DNA of 64,000 nt from Paragonimus westermani (GCA_008508345.1 QNGE01003009.1:1-64000), one strand, 5' to 3'. Counted from the stretch's first letter, positions 10,916 through 25,004 are shown. Numbers and translations are program-made. Notes: generated by a model from the sequence alone, not told the origin.

Positions 10916-13900
10916 AGGATAATAAAAAAATTGTTTTGATTCAAGAAGGCTTTAATACCCATATAGTCGAACTGTTGACTACGCATGTATATACGCCCCA
11001 AGACAAGAGAATTGAGTTGGGCTAGTGTGTTCTTTGTTCAGGTTGAGTTTGGATTGAGAAATTGTGTCTGTGACGGCTCATGCAAGCCGATCAAGACCTT
11101 CATTGATTGGCCTTTATTATGACGAAGAGACAGCCGGTTTCAAGCCAACTTCCCCCTGTTAATCAGCTATTTATTCCTACGGACATCGATAGTAACTCAC
11201 TCAACCAGATCGCCAATGTACCCTTACTTCCTGGTGAAAACGCAGCAAAGCTCAGCCAACAGGTTGCCATCTATTCCAATCTGAAAAGGTGGCGGAAAAG
11301 TTTGTGTTTCAGATGTGAAATATAATTCCTTATGAAAACAAAACTGGAAAGTGTAGCGCAAAGAGTTATTAAGTGAGCAGCCTGGTTTATTATTACATTA
11401 GTCATAAATCTTTCGCACATTTTATTTGCAGAGATTAAGAAGATGCCGACAAGGTGAGGTTTTTAAATCCCTGAGCGAATTTCTTCAGTGCGGATCCACT
11501 TAAGAGCAAAATTTGGGAAACTTGAATAGGGGAAAATTATAACATGCATAGAAATACCTCATTTGTGAATAAGTTTTCGGAACTTTTTACTACCGGTTTC
11601 AAATTTTTTAAGTCAATATTATGGCTAGTTTTTACTTTCACGTTTTAAAAAAGATGCACTTCTCTCATCTTTTACTAATTTACCCGAAGGTAACAAATCA
11701 AACATCTTGCGTGTTTGTTATTTGGTGTCACAAACCAGCACAATAGTAAATTTTAAAGGACAGTAGTCGTAGCTGCACGTATATAATTGTGCACACTTAG
11801 TAACTGTCTTCCATTTCCCATTAAAACCTTCACCTCATGAACCATTTAGAGTGACCCTCAGTGATATGAGACTTACACCACCAGACTACACTCCGGGGAT
11901 GAAAGATGGATGACCAATGGTAGAGATCCTCCGAAGACAGACGACAACCATAAGAGTGGTGAAAGTTATGGCAGCAGTCAGTCGTCGTTCATTAACACTA
12001 GAACAGCAGTAATATCGGAGCACGAACTGTAGCCTACCTGCGTTCTAATTCATAGCTCCATGCCTAAATGTACGCTAATACGATTGTCAACTGTCTTCTA
12101 TGAACATTCCTGCGGTGATGTCTCTGGATCCTTTGACGGGCGGATGAATGACTGACAGACTTTTCGAACGGTAACGTTAATAGGTCAACCTGATTTTCTC
12201 CATGAAATAATTGTGCATTACCTTCAAAACTTTCTTAAGTGCAAGGGATCGTATCCAATTCGAAATTAAACCTAAGAACCAGATAATTTTACTATACACA
12301 GAAAACTAGCCGACTGATCTATTTTGTTCTACTTGGTTGGTTCCTTTTAGAGTGATTTCCCTGTTACTTGATTACAACGTATCTGCATGTACAATTTATT
12401 TGCCAAATGTGTGAAAGCCTTTTTCCAGCAGTGTGCACGTCTGGGCGTTTGAATTTGTAATCTCATACTTTTTCTTCTCTCTAAATGTAAGGCCTAACTG
12501 TCACACTTAACATAATTTTGAAACATAGAGGTTTGGTGTAAATCAACCGCGGAAACTCTGACCACCTTGAAAAGTTTGTGCAGACTGATGCTTTTGCTAT
12601 CATTGTTTCATTTCATTTACATAAACCCGATTAAACTCAATAAATTCCCAGAAATTTTGAATGTCAAGCTTGACAACCAATGCGGGATTTTTGTAACAAC
12701 AATTATGTTCACAACAATCAGTCGGCAGAACCATCGTAGCTGATACACAACCAGCAGTCGTTTATATACTCTTACTGGCGCAAGGTTTAAGTGGGACTGG
12801 GTGGTACAAGTGCTCACATGGTAGACCTGCTAGAGCTTATATGCGTGCACTTACATATCGCCGGATACTAAACTATCACCAGCATGGAAAAAAGTAGTAG
12901 ATATCACCTACAAAGTGAGTGACATGATTTGAAATAAGTTTATTTATGATGAATGGAAGTATATACTTCATTAGATCACTTATTTGTACTAAAACCAATT
13001 CTCAGTTTTCTTTTGATTTACTATTGTAGTCACGTGCGCGCGCATTTTTTACTATTAATCGGGGTAGTTCTTTAGCTGTGTCACGTGATGCACCGTAAAT
13101 CCAATAAAATACAGAGAACTGAACAAATAGGACAGTTTGCAATGAGAAATACGATGTGCGGTATAGTAACGAGGATGTATATGCGTCACGTCTGTAGCCG
13201 TTTTATTCTAACTCAAGGATGAGTTCTGAAACTCTGACATTACCTGACATTGGCCCTATTAACACGGGCGACAACAATAGTTGTGTTTAACCATATGTTC
13301 AAACAGATTTTTCATCTACTGCCTCCCACAGATTTTTGCCTGACAAGTTAGTGGTAATCGTAAGACGTAAAATAGGAGATTAAAGAGAATGTTCGTATGA
13401 GTCAGAGAAATATTTTCGTGCTTGGTAACTGTGAATATTTACGACCTCTGATGGCATGAATAATTCACATGCAGCTGCTCAGTGTAGTTTCACTTAAATA
13501 CTATTCAGGATGAAAGACAAAGTGCGAAGCGGGTCACAGTTCACTTTTCTTTAACATATCACGGGGTTTATTAGTAGGATCGGGCTCCATCCTACTAGAG
13601 AGAACCAACCCGTTTGTGCTTTTTTTAACGTGGACTACTACCTACGACGTGCCGGTGAACCACCAAAAACAATATGCTCTCTAGCAAACATTTCACCGAA
13701 AATGAATCCTTATGATTGTTTCATTACAAAGCTCCATAGAAGATAGATAGTGATGGACGGGAATTTGGTTCTTAGTGACATTCGTTAAGGAAAAGTCTCG
13801 AACACTGCAAATTATCAGAACTATTTACATTTTGTAGGTGAACATACAGTGTACAACTCGCATGCACATCTTGCACCGCACACAGAATCAGGGTAGAGTC

Positions 13901-16900
13901 ATGGAGTGATCACGTCGCGTTGAAGCACAGTAAGCATTTAGAAGGCTACAATGTAAAAAAGAAATGAAATTATGACGCATTTTAGGAAAATAAACTTAAA
14001 AATGGGTACTGAAGCTATAGATGAGTGAGCTGTGAGAAATGACTTTCTATCGTTTCTACTAATTCGAAGAGGGTTTAACACTTGTGCAGTTCACCGTATT
14101 AACTAAAAAGTGGAACATAACTAAAAAGATCTTTGCTTATGTTCTTTCACCGGTGACTCATTCAAGACAGAATCACGTAAGAGACTTTTTGTATCTGTAA
14201 CTACGAATGTTTGATGCTCAGCTGAAAATGAAATAAATAAGGAATTACTTGAGAGCTTTTCACATGAAGCGCCCTACAAAACCGGTTGTGCGCTGTTAGT
14301 GGTTTGCCCACCGAGGAGCGACTGCGGAACAAACTGAATTCTTCACAGATGATCGGTTCCTGGCTCTACTCAAAGGGTTGGGATATTTGAGTTTTTCTCT
14401 CCAACAAAGAAACCAGTGCGTGTAAAATGATGGAACTGTATCATTTTGCATTTAGAAGAGACAATTGGAATCCATTATGTTGGGACCAAACCATATAAAT
14501 GATAACGTGCTGAAGGTTTTCATTTTCACTGATACTACTGAACAGTACAAGCAGTCGTACCGAAAAATTCCGATATTGATATGAAAATAAATGTGTAGAA
14601 AGTTAGTATGTGGTGTATGTGCTCCTATTGCGATCGGTTTTCTTCAGAATATTCACAATTTCTATATTCTGGTGATAAATTTATCATATTTCAAAACCAT
14701 AAGGTGGCTTTACAGACAACGTGAAATTTTCGATGTCGGCCGGCGCGAGTAACAGTGTAACACATTCACCAACACTCCCACCCCCCACTCAACAGACTGT
14801 CATCCGCCCCATGCCTATGACCTTAATGACCCATTTGACTTGCTCCAGTTTTTCTTGTATGAAACGCATATACTCTATGCAATTGTAAAAGCCCGATGAG
14901 AATTACGGAAAACAGCTGTTTGCACAACTGACTTCTTATGAATCTCACGGGAATCTGGAAACGTGAAAGTTAGCCGAATAACAGGTTACATAATGTCTCA
15001 AGCAAAATGGGCAAGTATAGGCAGTACTCGTCGGGTAGAACTGTTAGGTTCAGCAACTTCACATCACATCTCACAAGCCTTCAGGGCACCAACTCCAAAA
15101 AATGAATGCGGTGAGCAAAACACAATAGGGAATCTGTTATATTTCCCGGGATTTTGATCGTAGTAGCATCATGGTTTGCTCAGAAAAGTGACTCGTTTCT
15201 GGGAGTTGTGAAAATTCCTTGCAGTTCAGCAAGATGAATGGTTTGAATAGAACTGAATTTACACACAAGAATAGTGTAAGATTGAGCTAGTATGTAAATT
15301 CGCTACAAAGAGTGGGCAGAATATTTGTAGCCGTTCCCGAATAAATCGTGGAGTATTAATGACAACAACTGTTTCACAACTATGCCAGCTGTTGACAACG
15401 TCTACCAAGTGTGTTTTACTCTGCTAGTCATGTAGAGTTCATGTAGAGGAAATCAGATTATATTAGTCATTCTATGATGTGCTACTAGTCAGAAAAGCTT
15501 TTAAAAAGTCATAGTAAACAAAAACGTTTGAGAACAGTGTGCAAACTATTTTAATGCTACTAACACAACCTCCATTTAATTCCAATACATAGTATTCGTA
15601 AAAGTCAAGGGAAGGTGTGTCACAATTTTAGATAGGAAGAAAGCACTTAAACTGAGAAGCTGAAGCCTAAACCAGCAAGCGAATGAACGTATCTTTCGTG
15701 ACTGATTACCGTACCAGTTAACTACGCAACATTTGTTTACTTGTCGTTACGCAGGATTCTGATGTTTGATATTATCATCAGTGAACATGTTAGTGAGCAA
15801 ATCACGTTTTGTCAGCAAGTCGAAATGTAACCATTAAACTCGACTGCTTCAGATTCTAATGTGATCTGTGTACACATTTATTGCTGTGATCGTTGACGAC
15901 ACAAATCTCGTTATTGTTCTCACTCAAGGGTAACTATAAGCCGGATATCAAGTACACACTGTTGCACACCTTGTTCTGTTGTCTCTCCAGAGGAGGTCCC
16001 TGCCGAGTTATATTGACTTTTCTTTCCGCATACTTGAATTTACGTTTTCTTCATGAGTATTCAATTTTGGCATCAACGAATTTCATGCTATACTGGTTTT
16101 GGGGTCCTTGAGTTTTCAGTCGGTAGGCCGAAAAAGTGAGTTCGCGAATCCGGAAAAACTTATTCGTGAAAATACATCTGTCTGGCTAGTGTGCTTCAGA
16201 TGTAGTACAGAGATAGGTCTACTGCCGATTAAGCAGTAACGCGTCACTACATAACCTTAAAAGGCCGATTGACAGGAAAGAAAATACGTGTAACTCAACA
16301 AGAATTCCTTTTTTATTGGCAAGTGAATCCTTGGTTATATTTTATAACCACACTGAGGAAAAAATTTCACACCACTTTATATCCGTACACATTTTGAACT
16401 AAAGCTCCCAGCTTTTGATGAGAGCCTGTCAGCATGTCAACGATTTCTTTGGGTTAAGGTAACAGCTCAAACTCAAAGTCAACATCATGTTAAACGCTCG
16501 TCTACTTCAGTTGTTTTCTTGGAAAATTTGAAAATGATAACAGTTTGCTAGAAGTAAACAAAAGCACAGCGAAGGTATTTTGTAACGTGAGAAAAATAGC
16601 CCACTTGAGAAATAATTTACGAAAGATATAAGGCGAAGTATGCAGCCCAACCATACTAAGAATTTGCAAACCAAATATTAGGGTACACCTCATACTTACA
16701 GCTTGATTAAGACTAATCATATAGGACAAAAACAGTGAAAAGGTGAGCCAGTGATCGATCACGATATCCGGTTTATCACGCAGGTATTGAACAGTACTCT
16801 GTGCGAACGAAAATGCGCTGCCACCCAGTATGTGCGGATACACAACAGCCGTGTAAATGAGTGTACACCTTCGTTGTCTTTCGATTTTACACAACTTGTA

Positions 16901-16990
16901 ACAGGTTTCGTGCAACATACAGCATCGCAAGCTGGGCAACTTTTGCGATCGCAACAAATCGTGCCATGACGAACTCGAGCGTGAAGATAC
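10916..16990. other. Six kilobases with no recognisable gene
   Basis: I read this stretch in six frames without finding a domain. A 72-codon open stretch at 11107-11325 directly beyond transposase copy A might be part of that element but has no motif. Other short open frames (12617-12817, 14963-15157, 15893-16111) look random. A 167-codon minus-strand open stretch at 16502-17005 overlaps the start of the gypsy gag remains and shows no family signature. Confidence 0.45.
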
Positions 16991-17545
16991 CCTGACCGCA
17001 GCCATCCGAAAAATGAGATACCTGGAATTCCCTGAAGGACTTCGAGGACATGGTGGAACTGACCGGAGTCAAGATCGATCGTGGAAAGCTGACTACTCTG
17101 TGACCACTGTTGAAAGGCACGGCAAAGGTTATGTTGGACGTAATAAGAACTGGTTGTGTGAAGATGGGGTGGGCCGCTGCGGAAGAGACACCGTTGGCTG
17201 CTTTCGACAGTCCTGTGGACCGCCAGGAGGCAATGCGGCGTTTCAAGGCAGTCAGGAATAAACAGGGAGCAAACTTGTCCGTGTTCGCTGCTACTCTGCA
17301 AGTATAATAATAAATTGAGGAAGGCCACCCTGGGTGGCTGAAACGTAGAGTATTACAACTTGCTCGTAACGTTGTGTTATCCCCAATCTGTTTATTAATA
17401 ATCGAACAGGGTTTTACCAGAACCGGACCAAGAATCACGAGTACAGTTGTTACTAGAGCGGTTCACTGAGAGCCTTCAGACGGCTGCTTAGGACCAAGTG
17501 CGCATTTATGCTGTCACCCGGCGAATGAGTCAACTACTGAGTGAG
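16991..17545 (+). pseudogene. Ty3/gypsy gag (capsid) remains
   Basis: A frame with two interruptions reads LTGVKIDRGKL, a stop, then LLKGTAKVMLDVI and AAFDSPVDRQEAMRRFKAV followed by LSVFAATLQ, ending in three stops at about 17306. A capsid-like LLLERFTESL block continues in another frame near 17445-17475. The string DSPxDRQEAMRRF with a following LxVFAATLQ is what I expect of flatworm gypsy gag capsid regions. No CCHC knuckle could be placed. The fragment lies on the same strand as reverse transcriptase and integrase fragments further right. Confidence 0.65.
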
Positions 17546-17717
17546 GGGAGCACATAAAATGTTTGAAGTTGATTGGGAGATAGAACCCTTTGGTCAATAT
17601 TGGGGCGGCTATTTCGTTAACTGTTCGTGGAAAAAGGTAAGACGCAGAGCCGACAACTACCATGATCAGCACAGTTGGGAGTCATGATCTGTCAGTCTAT
17701 GGTGTGAAAAAATGCAG

Positions 17718-17881
17718 GGTACATTGACAACCATGTAACGAGGTACCATTTCATTCTGCCCTTAGGAAGCAGGCAAAAGTTTCTTGAAGCCGATTTGAAT
17801 GTTGCAACAGAACCTTCAAAAGTATCAACCGGGTATAATTCCTTGATCCTAACAGGACAGCAACAGGATAGCATCAATCAG
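17718..17881 (+). CDS. Candidate upstream exon of nardilysin-like gene
   Basis: A 164-bp open block sits between a possible acceptor (atgcag, 17712-17717) and a good donor (CAG then gtaagt, 17879-17887). It encodes a segment with LPLGSRQKFLEADL, which resembles the first strand of M16 peptidases (family pattern Y-x-LPNG-x-R-x-LL-x-SD), and ends in DSINQ. It ends in phase 0, and the next exon (24923) starts in phase 0 with SAAALC. In nardilysins a short linker ending in Gln likewise precedes SAAALC. Doubt: it sits between gypsy gag and RT remains, so it could be part of a gypsy protease region, although no DTG/DSG motif is seen. Phase 1 at its start implies a further upstream exon. Confidence 0.45.
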
Positions 17882-18059
17882 GTAAGTACTGCTAAACCCT
17901 TCATTCTCACACCCCCTTTGCTCCAGCTCAAAGTCGAGAAATACGCGGAGGAATTTAAGAGTGGCGATGATCCGTACGGATTTCTGCAATTGAATTGCAA
18001 ATGGAACGCCAACAAATGGAACATTTCGACTTCACGGATCCCGCAGGGTACTGGGTGAT

Positions 18060-18625
18060 TTCGAAAATAGATTGGGAAGGCGAATAGGGTGAAGGAGTCC
18101 AACGGGAACTATCGATTTTTGTGGATTCGAGTCAGGTGAATTGGATAAAACACAAAGCATTTGTGTCAGTACCGTCCGTCGCTGATATTTCTGATAAGTT
18201 GAAACGGGCATAGTTGTTCATGGTGCTGTACTTACGCTCGGAACACTGACAAATGCTTATCAGACCCACGGATCGTGAGAAAACCGCACTCACGGTGGGC
18301 GAGAAGCAGTACCAATTCAAGCGCATACTCTCTGGCTCATCCACACATATTCGACACCTGGTGATTCGGTTGGTAAACGACTGGTAATGTGACGATATAC
18401 AGATATGATATTACGGTATACGGTAAGAGAATCAGAACATACTGCCCACCTAGATAATGTTCTAAATGGGATTAAGAACTCAGGACTCCGGATTTATGCC
18501 GATAACTCACTACCCGGACGATCATCGGTAGTGCTATTGGGGTACAAGGTGGGCCAGGATGGAATCAGGCCACTGCCGGAGAAAATATTGACTGTTAGAG
18601 AGGCCGTGTTGCCGAATTCTTAGCC
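18060..18625 (+). pseudogene. Ty3/gypsy reverse transcriptase remains
   Basis: Frame-shifted reverse transcriptase. Near 18135-18200 I read VNWIKHKAFVSVPSVADISD. Near 18270-18340 comes DREKTALTVGEKQYQFKRIL (the canonical block before the FG box, here LSGSS in place of PFGLS). A trace of the DD box follows as DDIQI near 18390. An open stretch at 18405-18623 carries the thumb motif GRSSVVLLGYKVGQDGIRPL, matching the usual FLGYxVxxxGIxPLPEKI of gypsy polymerases. The YxDD catalytic box is damaged and there are several shifts. Same strand as the gag fragment at 17.0 kb and the integrase fragment at 18.7 kb. Confidence 0.8.
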
Positions 18626-18719
18626 CACGCTAAGGTAACTTCTTGGCCGACCACAGTAATACAGTCAGTTCGTGAAAAATTTTCACTCCATTACATCACC
18701 ACTGTGCGTACTCCTTCGA

Positions 18720-19320
18720 ACCAACGTGTGCTGAATACAATGTTGACGGATCAGGGACATGCTTTGATAGCGCAGAGTTTTGAACAAAGTACAGCGACTG
18801 GAAATCAGAGGCCTCCGAATACTACCGCATCACCCACAAACGAACAGGCTCAGTCAACATAACTACCAAATGATCAATGAATGGTTGTCAGCCTAGGTGG
18901 GCAACAAGGAGACCGAGTTACCGCTGATGATGTTGGCCCACCGTGCCTCTGCACGGGCGAGCACGGAGAAATCTATATTCCAGTTGATATACAGTGAAAC
19001 GTCTCGACTTCCGGTGAATCAAAACACCGTAATGTGGCTACAATACAGCGATCCCACCGGAGGATTGTCTGCCGGAATTTGGAGGAGTCACAGGCACACA
19101 AAATGGCAGTCGGTAGCCCAAAGACTCGGCAGAAGGAGAACGTTCAGCCCAGGATGAAAGGTGAACTATTCAGATCATCGAAACACGGGGGCCAGTTGCT
19201 CAGGCTCAAGAGAACGTCTAATTGCGAAGTTCCTTGGCAGTTAACTTCCAAACGGAGCTCAGTATACACGATGAAGAGGACAGAGAGACAGAGCGAGTGC
19301 AGGGCAGTGATTTAACAAAT
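18720..19320 (+). pseudogene. Ty3/gypsy integrase remains
   Basis: Near 18747 the frame reads LTDQGHA with a shifted FDSAEF (family SDQGxxFxSxxF), followed near 18815 by a degraded AYHPQTNGQ-like block. An open segment from 18897 gives KETELPLMMLAHRASARAST, then SIFQLIYSETSRLPV, the C-terminal integrase core of gypsy elements (family TGxSPFxLxxGxxxRLP). Remnants continue to about 19315 in a second frame. It lies next to the reverse transcriptase remains, probably the same insertion. RNase H between them is not recognisable, suggesting internal deletion. Confidence 0.75.
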
Positions 19321-22300
19321 TGGCACGATTTGTTGCCGCAGCTAACCAAGGGAAAATCAGCGAGCCGGGAGTCAACAGTGTGTCGGTCAGGCGGAATTTG
19401 TCAGAAGATGCAGAAGCACCAAAAACCCCCAGAAGGAAGGAAAGTGTTGTATGATATGTACCCTCATTTGTGTGTAACAATGCGTAAGTTCGAGAACTAA
19501 AAGACAGGTCTCAACCCCAGGAGGACGAGGAACTAGAAGCAAATATTGGAACAGCGTATATAATCTATGCAAGACGTATCATCATGTTAAATTACAATGT
19601 GTTTAATGTGTGCAGATACAAGCCAGCCGTGGGAATGAATGTACGCTCTCGCTGCCCTACTTTTTTTCATGACTTGAATGAGACTTCGTGCATTACGCAA
19701 ATTCGCACCTCAGGAGAATTTTGCGGTCACACCATTGCTAGCTGCTTAAACGTAACTTAATTTCGTCCTATAAAAAAGAAAGTAGGCTGCACTCTGCCTA
19801 AAACCGACTTCATAGCCCGGTTGAATTACGAATTTACAAAAATTTGTTTAGCTTTGATTGTCGGTCACATGCCGTTTTGTACTACCTGCACGTTCCAGCG
19901 TCACTTACGGCTGCGAGGAATTCGATAAAATTATGAAATTACACTGGACAAATATCTAAGGACCTTTAGTTGTGAGCTCTGTCATTAAAACCTGTGTTGT
20001 TGGTATGAACTTCTTGGCGTCTAACTCTGCTTAATTTGTGTCGAACAGAAGAAGACATTTCACAGCAAATTCTCCAGTCAACAGCCGGCCTTATAAGATA
20101 TTTCTGTCATTGAAAGATGTCACTCCAAATTGTTTGAGCGACATCATTCTCTCACTTGGTCTGTCTCAAACAAAATTCAAAGAATCGATGACTTTTTAAA
20201 CAAGGTGTTGATTAACACATCGAAATCACTAGTTTAGAAAACTGTAATTCCAGTTGTAACTGAAATATTCAAACAGTAGAGAAATGTGATAGAGTGCTGG
20301 CCTATAAGACATGGATATTTCTAAATTTCCAACTGTATCATAGAAAAAAGACTGTTGCAAGTTATAACCAGGGCACGCTGAGAACAAGTTGAAATTATGG
20401 CGGATCAGGTACATTGTGCATAGAATCAACTGTTCTTCCTAAACACTGCTAAATCACCTTCAATGATTTGTCAGCTGCCCAGCCCCAAATACTGCAATTT
20501 CCTAGGGTGAGTTGGTAGGATCGTCTTCATCAATTGATTGGATGGTAGGTTAAAAGAAAATAGGTAACCAACTAGCACCTTTACATAAAAAATCCATTGA
20601 ACGTAGTTCGATTTATCCACATCTGGCGGCCAAATCAACAAAGTGTTTCAACCAATTTCCATTAAGAGAAGGAAAATACTGCTTCACTACCAAACGTCAT
20701 TTTGCGGAGAAGGAATTAGTTCAAACTACAAAACGTGAACATTCTGAAAATCAGTGCTTTGTTGTAACGCGGATCATTGCAAATCAGCTTATTGTCCTTC
20801 TATTAATTGTTCATCACGTTGGAGAGTTACCCCCGCTTCAATGTTGCAAAGCAATTTCCAAGTGGTGATATATGACAGAATGAAGGTAACTGATCGATTG
20901 TTACTCAGCGCACGTGACCGTACCTTGCGAAATCAGGTGATGCGATAGATAACACACGTTTCGGATGCTTTAGTAGTAATGAAAATTGACAATTGTCTTC
21001 CTAAATTCTTTCGTAAAAATGCATAGTTGAACACCCAACAACTTTCCTTGCCACATATTAGCAGTGCCATTTGCTCAATCAATGGCTACATATTTTTGGC
21101 ATATGCTTACCATGTTTTCTTTTATCTGTCGACATAGCACCAAAGCACACACGCACACTTCATTCATTTTGCTTCGTATTTCGCCACTATAAATCGTTCA
21201 CATCGAACATAACGTAACTCATGACCACATTTAGGTTACGGACACAGTTAGGGATAGTCGCTTGCGCTTGGCTAACTTGCTTTGCCTCATAAGACGGTAG
21301 CCCGAGTGAACACGTTATTCATTACGCTAGTTCATTTGTTTGGTGATCCATAAAACCAGAAATTTTCGACTTTATAGTGATGTGGTTTAAAATACACAGT
21401 GGAAATTTAGAAGAATCTGCAAGAAAAATTAATTTTAATGGTTTAATCGCCAAGCAGATAGACAAACCCCAACAAATGCGAGTTAATGCGCTGAAGAGAC
21501 GAGCATGAGAAAGTCGTAAGGCAACTGTCAAAGGGGACGAATATTTACGGGGACTGATGTTGACGTTGAGAAAACAAACAAACGTTTAAATCGGCTGGGT
21601 AGCATACCTAAAACATCGTTACCTGGCGGGATATAGCCTACAACATTGAATCTGGGGCGGATTTGTTTTACAACCATGAAGAAATCTGGGAAAGACACGC
21701 GGGTGCATTGACTTTGATTATTGGTATGTGATAAGTTTACATTCAAAAATTCGCATTGATGGGTACCGTGGAACTACCAAGACAAGTGTCACACCGCGTA
21801 GAGCTTATGATTTTAGGACCCCGACGGTGATCTCACTGTAGGTTAAGACTGCGACCAGGGTTTTTGCACAGTTCATTGTGTACTGGATTTTGAAATAACC
21901 GTTAACATAGAACATCACGTACTGGTTGACAATGTTTACAAGCTGAAAGGTTCAAGATGGTCCAACACTGAAACAGTAATAGTCACATTCCTTCAGAAGT
22001 TCGTGGGTAGTCAGATGTCACTTAACTTCAAATTGCGCGTGGCATAATCATGGTCGCGTTCATCACCGTCGTTCACGTGTCCGATGGACCAAAGCATCAT
22101 TAGAATCCTAAAACATCTGGGAGTACAGAATACACCATACCTAGTACATGCACGCTGAATTGCGGCGCTTGTGACTAGCATAATGGTGTTTGGTTAATAC
22201 TGCCAATTGGGTGCGAATAAAAGTCCTTTAAAAATTTTGGCTGAATTTCTTTTTGGCTAAACGTTCATTATACTGAAGATATGGGTTTGACAAATAAGAG

Positions 22301-24922
22301 ATTTACAGACAAACTACTTTAATAAGACAAATTTTTGATCAATGCTACAGAGAGATAAACGCGAACGATAACATACACATCAAACTAAACTTAAAACGGG
22401 TTTGCTGGCCACATGTGGGATAGTACCTAATTATATACATGTTGCAACTAAACGTATCACATTCGATATAGGTGTGCTATATCTGCACGCAGCTCTTTGT
22501 TTGACTTACAGTACAGTACTTCTTCTCGGTTTTGTCAGTTTTATCTGGAATGACGAAAATTCTTTGTTCATGAAGCCCAATTAACTGAACCATACACATT
22601 CAACAGCTTCACTCACACTGTCTCACGGTTTCGAATTGGTTGTCTCATAGGATTCCATACACAGCAGCTGCAAATGATAGGGTCATTGGGCTGTATTGCC
22701 CAATATGGGTTGAAGTTTTGCAGGTGCCTTGGCGAGCCTCATGAGAAAGCCTTTGCTCTGGAGCATCCATAAATTTTAACGGATTTCCTGGAACATCCAG
22801 ATGCCAAACCGTACCGTAAGGTGTCAAATGCTGATAAATATCACAACTGAATGACTAATCTATGTTTTTCCTGACCCCTTTCATGACAGTAATTCATTCT
22901 TATTTGTGAAATTTTTCCCACAGATTTCCACATCCTTAAGTGCTGTATTGAGTAGAACCGTAGGTTTTGTTTCTTTCTGGCATGCTGGCTGTTAGGGAAC
23001 ACTTGATGTAATCATCTGACGCTTTTGTCGTGGTTATGGCTTTCTTTTTAGCTCGTCATACTGTTGCCAGTGATACTCAATAAGTTGGCCATTTTGCCGA
23101 GTTCAAACGATATGTATTACTTCAAAGAATGAAGACGCCTATTTGACAGCATTGGCTTGTCAGATGTTTAAATACAGAAAAAGTATACCGTTATCAGTGA
23201 ACTGTTTTCAACTCGACGGTCTTTCTTCTACCAAGGTATTCTGGTGTCGTGATTGTCGCACCAAATAATCTTGAAACTGATGCTAGAGGTGTTCAGCGAC
23301 ATTTTTGTACGGGAAATCTATTTGTCACTTTCTAAGTTCCACAGGTATTACTTTGTCTATCACTCGTTTAGGAAGTGCTAGCGGCCCGTACAACCAAGTA
23401 TGATCACTGATATGTGGTGTGGAATTTAGTTAAGGTAACCAGGAGATTTTTGTGTTTATTTAAACTTCCCATTCGACCTCTTTTGAGGCCCACCGTTGTC
23501 ACCCCCGATAAGTAGCGCACAAGCGAGTAGTGAACTACCGCCAAACAGTTGTGAGTAACCGTGCTGATCACCGTTTCAATGCGCCTGATTAAGTCACCAT
23601 TATCGAGTATTTGACAACATCATCCTAACAGTATGGTTAGTTTGCTTTAATTTCTTATAGTGAAAAATTCTTTGCCGCAAGTTGGTATAGTGCCAGTTGA
23701 TTTTCCATATAATGTGTAAAGTTAACAGTCTCTAAAAGATTCTAAGTCCTTCAAAGAAGCAACCACGCTCAATATTACCCCTGGTTTTGTTCTAGACACG
23801 TTGAGGGTAGTACAAAGTATCGCGTTTCTGACGCAGGCGCATGTAGGTCATAAGGCTTGCAGAAGGATAATCTTGAAATGTCCTTCTAACGGTATGTCAC
23901 ACTTTGCATGGACAGGAACTTTATCTTCACGGTTGCAACATTTTTTTATTTTAGTGCATGTGATGCTCACTCAAAATAGACTTTCCCACGTGTCAAAGTC
24001 ATTCCTGTGGCTTTGTCAGCAAACGCTGAACTGGTCATGTTGACTGGTATTTCCAAAGAGCTATGCACACGTAGCTTGTCATTTATTCCCATTCTTCCTC
24101 AGCTGCCACCGGTCTGCGCAAGTATGCGCGGATGGATGATATGTGATCTCGCTTAGCGTTATCTTGATAGTACCTGACCATTCTCCTCCAGGGATGTACA
24201 ATTCTACGACACCGTATGGCTGTGGTGCGCAGCAAAATGTCGTCCGCGCGGGTTTGCATTCTACACAAGCAGGTTGTTAGGTTGCCGTCACCCTGATGTT
24301 CTTCAAACTCGAAAGTTTATCAAACTATGTCAAACTCACGTCACACAATAAACATGGGTACTTTTACAAGTCGTTTGCCAAAACATACATTGGCCGAGGC
24401 GTAGGTTCGAAAAAACCTATTTCTCAGTTAACTTTGAAAATGGATCTTATAGGCTCATAAATCTAATTAATACTTTGTCGACGGAAAGTACATTGCCAAT
24501 TCTGCCCTTGAATGTTTCACATTGCTTCTGTGATGGAAAACTTGACTTTAACGGTGTTAAAACTGACCATTCGGCCAAAAGTACTAGTAAGCAATGGTTC
24601 ACATGCGTGATTGAATAGGTGGCCTGAGGATGCGCATTGCTGACAATAGTAAAACTGAAACACAGTGTTTTATCCAAAGTGGCTAACCCTTTGACGATGA
24701 AAGCTAATGCATGATGGAGGTATTTTATGAGTTTATCTATTTACCCCAAAATTGACCAACCAGTATGTCGCCACTATTTCTCTAACTAACTCATGCGCAT
24801 CATGCACTCGATTCAAATCAACAGCAACTGATCTGATGAAAACAGTGATTTGATTTGTTGATCAAACTGTTTCACACCTCAAGATCTCTACAGTATGTCG
24901 TCTTACTTTGCTTCATTCGCAG
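19321..24922 (+). other. Intronic or upstream sequence, no gene recognised
   Basis: If the candidate exon at 17718 is real this is the rest of a 7-kb first intron; otherwise it is upstream sequence of the nardilysin-like gene. Short open frames (for example 19222-19500, 20754-20948 and 24083-24268 minus) carry no motif. No conserved repeat was seen. Confidence 0.45.
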
Positions 24923-25004
24923 TCTGCAGCAGCACTGTGCATAAATTCTGGGGGATTTTCAGATCCAGAAGAAGCTCCAGGTCTTTCGCATTTCTTAGAG
25001 CATA
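24923..25004 (+). CDS. NRDC-like: Nardilysin-like M16 peptidase, exon with HxxEH zinc motif
   Basis: An 82-bp exon bounded by acceptor attcgcag and donor gtaagt. It encodes SAAALCINSGGFSDPEE followed by GLSHFLEH. HFLEH is the inverted zinc-binding motif HxxEH of M16 metallopeptidases: the two His bind zinc and the Glu is the catalytic base. HFLEH with PGL before it and FMGS after it (next exon) fits nardilysin better than insulin-degrading enzyme, which usually has HFCEH. The exon starts in phase 0 and ends after one base of the next codon (A of Met). The product is expected to be a roughly 110-kDa dibasic-site peptidase; only its N-terminal half is in this window. Confidence 0.93.

Noticed and set aside
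16502..17005. 167-codon minus-strand open frame
   Set aside because: No motif, hydrophobic runs typical of reversed AT-rich sequence, and overlap with plus-strand gag remains.
24395..24420. ggcgtaggttcgaaaaaacc, resembling a tRNA T-arm
   Set aside because: No D-arm or acceptor stem at the required distance on either strand.
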